NCBI GenBank assembly: GCA_028288395.1
Contig: JAQBNV010000560.1
Coordinates: 1 to 9,219 of the forward strand
Length of the DNA: 9,219 nucleotides
Origin: Adhaeribacter sp.
GTDB taxonomy: Bacteria > Bacteroidota > Bacteroidia > Cytophagales > Hymenobacteraceae
Reading direction: 5' to 3'
Made by a program: the position numbers and the translations under genes. Positions 1 through 5,818 of the stretch are shown here, one piece after another. Below the pieces are notes generated by a model. The model ran no database searches, was not told the origin of the DNA, and saw only the letters and a list, made by a program, of their open reading frames with translations. Position 1 is the first letter of the stretch. Each line of letters begins with the position of its first letter.

Positions 1-366
1 AGTTACTTTGGGAGTAGTAGCGGCGGCGTCTACTGTATTCAGGCCAGGTTCTGGTTCAGCATTTGGCGGAGCACTTACAGATGCAAAAGAGTTGTCATTT
101 TCGGTTGCATCGGGTTCGCTCGCGGCGGACCCTACGGGCGGCGTTTCGCCCACCACCGGCACAGCCGGTGGCGGTGGAATTATTTCGTGTATGGCTACTG
201 CTCCGCCTATTATATTTTCCGTCGAATTAATTTCCGTAGCAGGGGGGTGTGATTCTTCATTTTTACGGGAATTTAATTCTGCCAATCTTCTTTCCAGAAT
301 ACGCTGCGGATTTTCGGAAGTATCTTCTGCTCCATTATCCGTGGTATTATTTGTAGTGTCCACCAT
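1..366 (-). CDS. Partial gene: acidic, Pro/Ala/Thr-rich N-terminus of an unidentified protein
   Basis: The frame is open from an ATG at 364-366 to the window edge, giving 122 codons with no stop; the C-terminal part lies outside. The start is the only ATG in a frame closed upstream by a TAA near 450. Residues about 19-34 (QRILERRLAELNSRKN) look like a short charged helix. The rest is low-complexity and probably disordered: rich in Glu, Asn, Thr, Ala and Pro, with a PPPPAVPVVGE stretch near residues 67-77. There is no signal peptide or membrane segment. It lies 35 bp downstream of the YqgE gene on the same strand, so the two are probably co-transcribed. Bacteroidota DUF349 proteins often begin with this kind of acidic tail, so DUF349 is a possible identity, but no DUF349 domain is visible here. 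The reading frame is well supported; the function is unknown. Confidence 0.7.
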   Translation of the reverse strand, partial: MVDTTNNTTDNGAEDTSENPQRILERRLAELNSRKNEESHPPATEINSTENIIGGAVAIHEIIPPPPAVPVVGETPPVGSAASEPDATENDNSFASVSAPPNAEPEPGLNTVDAAATTPKVT

Positions 367-401
367 AGTTTTAAACTTATATCTGATAAAAGCCCGCTTC
401 T

Positions 402-953
402 CTAGTTTAAGCTGGGGTCGATGGGGTAATTGGCCAATACTTTGTATTTACCACCCATCTGCTTCAGGATTTCCCGCCAAAGCGTATCCTGGTTCAAATT
501 AAATAAATTATCCGTTGCTTTATTATTAACTATCCAAACATTATTTTCAATTTCTTCTTCTAACTGGCCCGGCGACCAGCCGGAATAACCTAAAAAGAAT
601 TGAATATCATCGGGAGCAATTGCACCGGTGGCAAGTAAAACTTTTAATTTTTCGTAATCGCCCCCCCAATATACGGAATTTCCCAAAGATATAGATTCTT
701 CCAGGGCTTCCACCTGGTGCAGGTAATGCAAAGTATTGTACTGCATAGGACCGCCAATATTTAATTCCATATCCGTGTTATACTGCTCGATGTCCAATAC
801 ATCCGAGAGTTTTAAATTGGATTTCCGGTTTAACACCAAGCCAAAAGATCCTTCTTCATCGTGCCGGCAAATTAAAACAACCGTTCTTTCAAAATTTGGG
901 TCTCCCATGAAAGGTTCGGAAATAAGAATAGAGCCACTTCTAACTTTTTTCAT
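402..953 (-). CDS. YqgE/AlgH family protein (UPF0301)
   Basis: This 183-residue protein has the normal length for the YqgE/AlgH family. Visible family marks are the GDPNFERTVVLIC segment (17-29), EGSFGLVLNR (34-43), a GGP turn (67-69), FLGYSGWSPGQLEEEI (120-135) and the C-terminal LANYPIDPSLN (173-183). It has no signal peptide and should be cytoplasmic. The biochemical role of the family is not settled; the AlgH name comes from an effect on alginate regulation in Pseudomonas, and no enzymatic activity should be assumed. The ATG at 951-953 is followed directly by the family's usual N-terminus (KKVRSGSILIS), which supports this start. It is the first gene of a leftward pair with the partial gene at 1-366 and is divergent from pdxH across a 437-bp gap. 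I found no convincing -7 promoter box directly upstream. Confidence 0.93.
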   Translation of the reverse strand: MKKVRSGSILISEPFMGDPNFERTVVLICRHDEEGSFGLVLNRKSNLKLSDVLDIEQYNTDMELNIGGPMQYNTLHYLHQVEALEESISLGNSVYWGGDYEKLKVLLATGAIAPDDIQFFLGYSGWSPGQLEEEIENNVWIVNNKATDNLFNLNQDTLWREILKQMGGKYKVLANYPIDPSLN

Positions 954-1240
954 TTTGATTTCTAAATTTAATCGGGCAACTTTTAGAGTTTCAGTGCGGT
1001 AAAATGATACCGGCTTAAAAACATTAGTTTAAAATATTACCACTTTCCTTTAGTACGCATGTTCTTATATGAATCGTATAAAATTTGGTTTAGTTTTTTA
1101 ACTCCTATTTTTAGATTATTAATTTTTCCGGGTTTTCAGGCTAAAAATATTTGGCCGAATGAGAAAGAATTATCTTTAATACATTGGAAAACAGGGCTAT
1201 CAGGTTTAAGCTGGATTTAAAATATCAGGTAATTTAAAAT

Positions 1241-1278
1241 ATGCCGGAAACCCCGGCTGTTCCCACTTATTCCGGCAT
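1241..1278. other. Perfect 9-bp inverted repeat (stem-loop) upstream of pdxH
   Basis: ATGCCGGAA at 1241-1249 is the exact reverse complement of TTCCGGCAT at 1270-1278, leaving a 20-base loop. The stem is GC-rich in an AT-rich surrounding, which makes chance less likely. No run of T follows on either strand, so it is not a typical intrinsic terminator. It lies about 112 bp before the pdxH start. It could be an operator, an RNA structure in a leader, or a remnant; the sequence does not decide between these. Confidence 0.5.
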
Positions 1279-1359
1279 CATAGATTTTATTTATAAGATC
1301 CCGCTCCTATTTCGCTTTACCGCACCGCTTATATTTTCCGGATTTTAAGGATAAATTTC

Positions 1360-1368
1360 TATCTTGCA
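1360..1368 (+). promoter_or_regulatory. Candidate -7 box for pdxH
   Basis: TATCTTGCA differs by one missing T from the form TATCTTTGCA, which fits the Bacteroidota -7 consensus TAnnTTTG. It ends 22 bp before the pdxH ATG, which would give a very short leader. A nearby alternative is TAAATTTC at 1352-1359, with 7 of 8 positions compatible. No clear TTTG -33 element lies at the expected distance, so this is tentative. Confidence 0.25.
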
Positions 1369-1390
1369 TCATCCAAAAAATACCTGATTT

Positions 1391-2047
1391 ATGCTTGAAA
1401 AATTAGATTTAGCGGCCATCCGTAAAAATTATTCTTTGCGTGAATTAACCGAGGAAACTGTACTGGACAATCCAATTTCGCAGTTTAACCAATGGATGCA
1501 GGAGGCCTTGATGGCCCAGATAGATGAACCTACCGCAATGGTGCTCTCTACGGCTAATGCGGCAGGCCAGCCTTCGGCCCGCGTGGGTCTGCTAAAAGCG
1601 GTGGAAGAAGGCAGGTTTATTTTCTACTCTAATTATAACAGTCGCAAGGGGCAGGAAATTGCCGCTAACGACCGGGTAGCGCTTACTTTTTTCTGGCCGG
1701 CCCTTGAAAGACAAGTACGCATCGAAGGACAGGTGCGGCAGGTGAATCCGATTATTTCCGATGAATATTTTGCCATTCGCCCCCGGGGTAGCCAGGTGGG
1801 TGCCTGGGCATCTCCGCAAAGCCAGCCGATTGCCAGCCGTCGGGAGTTGGAAGAAACAACTGCTGCCTATCAGCAACAATTCGGAGCGGAAACGCCGATC
1901 CCGCGGCCGGCACACTGGGGTGGTTATGGCGTACTACCAACTTACGTAGAGTTCTGGCAAGGTGGCGCTAACCGGTTGCACGACCGCCTGACGTTTTCCC
2001 GCCCCGGACCAGAACAAAACTGGCGTTTGCAAAGGCTAGCGCCCTAA
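1391..2047 (+). CDS. pdxH: Pyridoxamine/pyridoxine 5'-phosphate oxidase
   Basis: PdxH uses FMN and oxygen to oxidise pyridoxine or pyridoxamine 5'-phosphate to pyridoxal 5'-phosphate, the last step of vitamin B6 cofactor synthesis and salvage, in the cytoplasm. The 218-residue length is normal. By alignment from memory with the E. coli enzyme, the FMN-binding residues are present in SARVGLLK (62-69), NSRKG (83-87) and LERQV (105-109). The PLP-contacting Tyr126, Arg130 and Ser134 keep the E. coli spacing. The C-terminal signature EFWQGGANRLHDR (187-199) carries Arg195 and His197, and the protein ends in the typical RLAP. One oddity is GGYG at 177-180, where the family usually has GGYR or GGFR. 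The ATG at 1391 precedes the typical N-terminal helix. It leads a rightward run with the DUF1015 gene (88-bp gap) and maf, although nothing obvious links these functions. Confidence 0.95.
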   Translation: MLEKLDLAAIRKNYSLRELTEETVLDNPISQFNQWMQEALMAQIDEPTAMVLSTANAAGQPSARVGLLKAVEEGRFIFYSNYNSRKGQEIAANDRVALTFFWPALERQVRIEGQVRQVNPIISDEYFAIRPRGSQVGAWASPQSQPIASRRELEETTAAYQQQFGAETPIPRPAHWGGYGVLPTYVEFWQGGANRLHDRLTFSRPGPEQNWRLQRLAP

Positions 2048-2135
2048 CCGCTCACCTTCCCTTTAGTAAATAAGTGAGTTAGACATAATTTAGTCTCACA
2101 AACCGCAACGAATAATTAAAATCAAATGCTAATAC

Positions 2136-3464
2136 ATGGCTGAAATACGTCCGATAAAAGGCTGGCGCTACAATAGTGCCTTGGGTGAATCCATTGCGGC
2201 ACTTACATCTCCCCTTTTTGATGTGGTTTCAGAAAAACAATGCGCAGCCCTTTACCAGCAACCGCTTAACAGTATTCACTTATCGGTTCCGGCCGGACCG
2301 GATGCCGCAGATAAGGCCGCCGAATTGCTGGCAGCATGGAAAAAAACCGAAGTCCTGAAACAGGATGTATTGCCAGCTATTTACGTTTACTACCAATATT
2401 TTTCGCTGCCCGGCAACCACCAGGAATTTTGCCGTAAAGGATTTATGTGCCACCTCAAGGCTTATGATTGGTCGGAAAATATACTGCTGCGGCACGAAAA
2501 TACCATACCGGGCTCGGTAAACGACCGCCTGGAATTACTGCAAAAAACGCTGCTGCAAACCAGCGCTACCCACGGCCTGTATACCGACCCGGATTTTACC
2601 CTCGAAAAATACCTCGACGAAAGCATGCAAGCCCCCCTTTACGAAACCGAGGACTACCAGGGAGCCCGCGATGTGCTGGCCGTGATCCAGGATCTGGCAG
2701 TTATCCGGGAGTTTTGCCGGGTTCTGGCCGATAAGCAGATTTTATTAGCGGATGGCCATCACCGCTACGAAAGTTCGCTGACTTACCGCAAAAAAATGAT
2801 GGCCCTTAATCCGGAACATACCGGCCAGGAAGCGTATAATTATCACTTTATATACTTGACCAATACCGAAAGTGATGACCTCAAAATATTGCCAACCCAC
2901 CGGGTATTAACCGATTTGCCAGGTACGAATGAAGAATTCCTGGAAAAATTGTCCCAATATTTCTATATTCTGCCGGTGGCAGACGCTTACGATTTAACCG
3001 AAATAATTGCGGGCAAGCACTGGGCTTTTGGTTTGTATATTGGTGGGCAGGCTTATAAAATCAGGCTTAAACCCGAAGTACATCCGGAAATAGACTGGAA
3101 TTTACCGGCGGTGGTGAAAGAACTGGATCTGACCGTGCTGCATTATTTTGTTTTCGAAGGGATTATCGGCATTCGCCGCAATCACCAGCGTAATTTTACA
3201 CCTTTAAAATACATTCGTAATTTCAGCCAATGTTTAACCCTGGTAGATGCCGGCCAGGCGCGGGCGGCTTTTATTACAAACGAAGTAACCATGGACGAGG
3301 TAAAGAAAGTATGTTACAGCGGGGCTATGATGCCGCCCAAATCAACCTTTTTTTATCCGAAAGTAATAACCGGCTTTTTATTCAGCTCTATCGAACCACA
3401 TGAATTTGAATCGGAAATTGATTCTTGCTTCCAACTCTCCCCGCCGGAAAGAACTGCTGGGTAA
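2136..3464 (+). CDS. DUF1015 family protein
   Basis: This 442-residue protein belongs to the DUF1015 family, whose molecular function is not established. Family marks are the N-terminal IRPIKGWRYN (4-13), the LLADGHHRYESSLTYR block (203-218), LPTHRVL (252-258) and the C-terminal MPPKSTFFYPKVITGFLF (399-416). The conserved ADGHHR motif suggests a metal- or nucleotide-dependent active site, but that is inference. There is no signal peptide or membrane segment. The final 21 codons overlap the start of maf in another frame, so the tail EFESEIDSCFQLSPPERTAG is encoded by bases that also encode the Maf N-terminus. The ATG at 2136 is the first in frame and gives the normal family N-terminus. It is probably co-transcribed with pdxH upstream and maf downstream; an overlapping stop often implies translational coupling. 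Confidence 0.93.
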   Translation: MAEIRPIKGWRYNSALGESIAALTSPLFDVVSEKQCAALYQQPLNSIHLSVPAGPDAADKAAELLAAWKKTEVLKQDVLPAIYVYYQYFSLPGNHQEFCRKGFMCHLKAYDWSENILLRHENTIPGSVNDRLELLQKTLLQTSATHGLYTDPDFTLEKYLDESMQAPLYETEDYQGARDVLAVIQDLAVIREFCRVLADKQILLADGHHRYESSLTYRKKMMALNPEHTGQEAYNYHFIYLTNTESDDLKILPTHRVLTDLPGTNEEFLEKLSQYFYILPVADAYDLTEIIAGKHWAFGLYIGGQAYKIRLKPEVHPEIDWNLPAVVKELDLTVLHYFVFEGIIGIRRNHQRNFTPLKYIRNFSQCLTLVDAGQARAAFITNEVTMDEVKKVCYSGAMMPPKSTFFYPKVITGFLFSSIEPHEFESEIDSCFQLSPPERTAG

Positions 3465-3966
3465 GCTGGATTTAATATTTGAAGTTAAAATAAAAGATAT
3501 ACCCGAAGATTATCCGGCGCATCTGCAACGGGCAGCGGTGGCAGAATATTTAGCCAGCTACAAAGCGGAAGCTTACCGCGAAGAATTGCAGGACGAAATT
3601 TTAATTGCTGCCGATACCATCGTCTGCCTGGATAATTTGATTTTAAATAAACCTAATGACGAAAAAGAAGCCGTACAGATGCTGCGTATACTTTCGGGTA
3701 AAGTACACGAAGTAATTACGGGGGTTTGTTTGCTTAGCCGGGAAAAGAAAATAATATTTCATGATCTTACCCGCGTGCATTTTAAAGTGCTTTCGGAAGC
3801 AGAAATAGCGTTTTATGTGCAGCATTATCAACCATTCGATAAAGCGGGCGCTTACGGCGCCCAGGAATGGATGGGTATGGTTGCCATCGACCGGATAGAA
3901 GGATCATACTTTAATGTGATGGGTTTACCGGTTCATCAATTATATACCCGCTTGCAGCAATTCTAA
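3400..3966 (+). CDS. maf: Maf family nucleotide pyrophosphatase
   Basis: Maf proteins hydrolyse nucleoside triphosphates, including dTTP, UTP and modified nucleotides, to monophosphates and pyrophosphate; they are thought to clean the nucleotide pool and were first linked to septum formation. The 188-residue length fits. Motifs are LILASNSPRR (7-16), the phosphate-binding segment; AADTIV (70-75) with the catalytic Asp72; NKP (83-85); TGV (107-109); PFDKAGAYGAQEW (145-157); and GSYFNVMGLP (168-177). The GAYGAQ form suggests the dTTP/UTP-type (YhdE-like) subgroup. The start at 3400 lies inside the DUF1015 gene, giving a 65-bp overlap. It cannot be moved past the overlap because SNSPRR itself lies within it. 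It is the last gene of the pdxH run and faces the interrupted secreted-protein gene. Confidence 0.95.
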   Translation: MNLNRKLILASNSPRRKELLGKLDLIFEVKIKDIPEDYPAHLQRAAVAEYLASYKAEAYREELQDEILIAADTIVCLDNLILNKPNDEKEAVQMLRILSGKVHEVITGVCLLSREKKIIFHDLTRVHFKVLSEAEIAFYVQHYQPFDKAGAYGAQEWMGMVAIDRIEGSYFNVMGLPVHQLYTRLQQF

Positions 3967-4010
3967 AAGAGATTTTCCGGCACTAATAAATTCCCATCAA
4001 ATAGATCTTG

Positions 4011-4027
4011 GAGTTTTGGTAAAACTC
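4011..4027. terminator. Short stem-loop between two convergent genes, possible bidirectional terminator
   Basis: GAGTTTT at 4011-4017 pairs with AAAACTC at 4021-4027 around a 3-base GGT loop. It sits between the maf stop (3966) and the stop of the leftward gene (4028-4030), directly touching the latter. On the plus strand it is followed by TTATTTG, a weak T-rich tail. The stem is AT-rich and short, so termination activity is plausible from position rather than from strength. Confidence 0.4.
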
Positions 4028-4438
4028 TTATTTGCGGATTCTTACTTTCTTCCAGAACGTAGCATCAGCCGTTTTTACTTCGATGGCGTATAAACCCGGG
4101 TTTAACCGGCCGATATCCAGGGTATGGCTGCTCCGCTCAGGGGCAGCCGAAAGCGTACTGGCATACAATACTTTACCGGCATTATTTTTTACCTACAGAA
4201 AACCGGTTTGGTTTAAAAGCTGGTCAAATTTCAGGAGGAAAGTTCCGGTTTTTTTATTTTCCTGCACCATAATTCCCGAAAGAGTAGATGCTTCGTGGTA
4301 TTTATATTTTGAGCTTTCTTTTTTAAGCGCACCTGGTTTATCTTTTCCGACAATAGTTTGATAAGCCCAGGTATTCGCGGCAAAGGAGTTAAACGCCACC
4401 ACCAGACCAAAACTGATAAATAGTTGGGATACTTTCAT
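4028..4438 (-). pseudogene. Small secreted protein gene interrupted by an in-frame TAG
   Basis: From the ATG at 4436-4438 the frame encodes 81 residues and then meets TAG at 4193-4195. The same frame continues without another stop for 54 codons to TAA at 4028-4030. The first part has a Sec-type signal peptide (MKVSQLFISFGLVVAFNSFA, cleavage probably near residues 21-25), followed by a lysine-rich segment and ENKKTGTFLLKFDQLLNQ. The part after the stop reads as a beta-sandwich-like tail with KNNAGKVLYAS, SHTLDIGRLNPGLYAIEV and a final FWKKVRIRK. This resembles C-terminal sorting domains of type IX secretion cargo and small DUF3244-like secreted proteins of Bacteroidota. Because the tail is coherent and contiguous, the simplest reading is a recent nonsense mutation (for example CAG or TAC to TAG) in a 136-residue gene. 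Sequencing error or stop readthrough are alternatives. The exact family is uncertain. Confidence 0.7.
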
Positions 4439-4505
4439 GGGAATAAATATTAAGTAAATGGAAATATTAGCTAAGAGCGCTTAATGCATAATTCGTTCCA
4501 ACTAT

Positions 4506-4539
4506 TTTGCGGTAAGTAGTACTATTAAAATTAACTTTA
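4506..4539 (+). promoter_or_regulatory. Candidate promoter for the aldo/keto reductase gene
   Basis: TTTG at 4506-4509 and TAACTTTA at 4532-4539 resemble the Bacteroidota -33 (TTTG) and -7 (TAnnTTTG) elements, separated by 22 bases, with one mismatch in the -7 box. The box ends 61 bp before the ATG. The region is the divergent gap shared with the small secreted-protein gene. AT-rich DNA makes chance matches likely. Confidence 0.3.
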
Positions 4540-4600
4540 TACCGGATATTTAAGTACAAACAAAACTTTGCTTTACCTATAAAAAATATTAAACTACACT

Positions 4601-5572
4601 ATGGAATACAGAAGATTTGGCCGGACCAACTGGGAAGTAAGCGAAATTGGTTATGGCATGTGGGGCCTGGCCGGCTGGACCGGTTCGGAAGCCTCGGAAT
4701 ACGAAAGAGCCCTGGATTTAGCCGTAGAACGGGGCTGTAACTTTTTTGATACAGCCTGGGGTTACGGCGAAGGAAAAAGCGAAGAAGTGCTGGGACAACT
4801 GCAAAAGCGCCACGCCGCGAAAAACCTGTACCTGGCCACCAAAATACCACCTAAAAATTTTAAATGGCCATCTAAAGCCGGTTATAAGCTGGAAGATTGT
4901 TTTCCGGCCGACCACATCAAAGAATATACCGAGAAAAGCCTAAGAAACCTGGGCGTTGAAACCATTGACTTGCAACAGTTTCACGTATGGGAAGACAGTT
5001 GGGCTGATGATGAGCGGTGGCAACGCGCCGTAGAAGATCTGAAACGCGAAGGTAAAATAAAAGCAATGGGCGTAAGTGTAAACCGTTGGGAGCCTAACAA
5101 CTGCCTGCGCACTTTAGAAACCGGACTAATAGATGCCGTGCAGGTTATTTATAATATTTTTGACCAGGCGCCGGAAGACTTGTTATTCCCGGCCTGTGAA
5201 AGACTGGATATTGGGGTAATTGCCCGGGTACCTTTTGATGAAGGCACCCTTACCGACACTCTAACCAAAGATACCGTTTTCCCCGCCGACGATTGGCGCA
5301 GCACTTACTTTGTACCGGAAAATTTAAATTCGAGTGTGGACCACGCCGAGGCTTTGAAACCACTTTTACCTCCCGGCATGAACCTCCCCGAACTGGCCTT
5401 ACGCTTTATTTTAGCTAATAAAACCGTGGGAACCATAATTCCGGGTATGCGCAAAATCCGGAACGTCGAAGCTAACATGCGGGTAAGCGACGGCACCGAT
5501 TTGCCTGAAGAATTTTTAGCCCAATTGAAAAGCCACCGTTGGGACCGCGAGCCCACCGAATGGTCGCAGTAA
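4601..5572 (+). CDS. Aldo/keto reductase
   Basis: This 323-residue protein is a complete NAD(P)H-dependent aldo/keto reductase of the AKR superfamily, expected to fold as a cytoplasmic TIM barrel that reduces aldehydes or ketones. The catalytic tetrad is visible as Asp50 and Tyr55 in FFDTAWGYG (48-56), Lys81 in LATKIPP (78-84) and His128 in LQQFHVW (124-130). GVSVNRWEP (157-165) and the IIPGMRKIRNVEANM segment (279-293) match the cofactor-binding C-terminal half. The N-terminal MEYRRFGRTNWEVSEIGYGMW is typical of the family, supporting the ATG at 4601. The natural substrate cannot be told from sequence. It appears to be a single-gene unit, divergent from the interrupted secreted-protein gene and convergent with the gamma-glutamyltransferase gene. 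Confidence 0.94.
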   Translation: MEYRRFGRTNWEVSEIGYGMWGLAGWTGSEASEYERALDLAVERGCNFFDTAWGYGEGKSEEVLGQLQKRHAAKNLYLATKIPPKNFKWPSKAGYKLEDCFPADHIKEYTEKSLRNLGVETIDLQQFHVWEDSWADDERWQRAVEDLKREGKIKAMGVSVNRWEPNNCLRTLETGLIDAVQVIYNIFDQAPEDLLFPACERLDIGVIARVPFDEGTLTDTLTKDTVFPADDWRSTYFVPENLNSSVDHAEALKPLLPPGMNLPELALRFILANKTVGTIIPGMRKIRNVEANMRVSDGTDLPEEFLAQLKSHRWDREPTEWSQ

Positions 5573-5669
5573 TTTAGCTGGCGCTAATGTTATTCAATAC
5601 CAAAATATAAAACATTATTAAATGGTAGCAGCAGGATTCAAAACGTTAATGCTGTGTGGCCAGGGTTTT

Positions 5670-5719
5670 CATTGTGCAGGAAATATAGGGGCAAATGCTG
5701 TCTTGTTTCCTGTGCAATG
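5670..5719. terminator. 14-bp stem-loop in the convergent gap, possible terminator
   Basis: CATTGTGCAGGAAA (5670-5683) pairs with TTTCCTGTGCAATG (5706-5719). Twelve positions are Watson-Crick and two are G-T, which would be G-U wobbles in RNA, so the whole 14-bp stem can form around a 22-base loop. It lies between the 3' ends of the aldo/keto reductase (5572) and gamma-glutamyltransferase (5819) genes, where a bidirectional terminator is expected. Neither side has a clear run of T, so it is not a textbook intrinsic terminator. Confidence 0.45.
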
Positions 5720-5763
5720 GTAACCTTCATTAACTTCTAATAATTTAAATTTAATAGTTTAGT

Positions 5764-5805
5764 AATTGCTAATAACTAATCACTATTCACTAACTACTAA
5801 TTACA
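5764..5805. repeat. Degenerate 7-bp tandem repeat, consensus AATNACT
   Basis: Six consecutive heptads can be read in register: AATTGCT, AATAACT, AATCACT, ATTCACT, AACTACT and AATTACA. Variation is concentrated at the third and fourth positions, while the first A and the C at position 6 are nearly constant. On the opposite strand the unit reads AGTNATT. It lies in noncoding DNA 14 bp beyond the gamma-glutamyltransferase stop codon. Degenerate heptanucleotide repeats occur between genes in several bacterial groups; their role is not known. Confidence 0.6.
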
Positions 5806-5818
5806 AAAAACTAAACCC

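Larger units (their letters stand above)
954..1390. other. Long divergent intergenic region between yqgE and pdxH
   Basis: This 437-bp stretch separates two divergently read genes and must hold the promoters of both. It is AT-rich, with stops in every frame and no protein resembling a known family. It contains one clear inverted repeat (1241-1278) and a weak promoter-like box close to pdxH (1360-1368). I saw no tRNA-like fold, tandem repeat or recognisable riboswitch. The gap is long for this otherwise compact region, so a small RNA or an extended leader is possible but not demonstrated. Confidence 0.6.

Noticed and set aside
153..171. 8-bp inverted repeat CCACCGGC/GCCGGTGG with a 3-base loop
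   Set aside because: It lies inside coding sequence for a Pro/Val-rich stretch, where repeated CCG and GTG codons explain it.
8..502. Plus-strand open frame of 164 codons
   Set aside because: It runs antisense to the partial gene at 1-366 and the end of the YqgE gene; its composition is the mirror of the Pro/Ala-rich coding strand and it matches no family.
1079..1087. TAAAATTTG as a promoter box for pdxH
   Set aside because: The spacer between TA and TTTG is three bases instead of two, there is no -33 partner, and it is over 300 bp from the start codon.
2048..2135. GTGAG...CTCAC inverted repeat in the pdxH-DUF1015 gap
   Set aside because: Only 5 bp pair cleanly and the inner bases do not extend the stem, so it is too weak to call a terminator or operator.
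4032..4361. Plus-strand open frame of 109 codons
   Set aside because: It is antisense to the interrupted secreted-protein gene, which has a signal peptide and a coherent C-terminal domain; the plus-strand product resembles nothing known.
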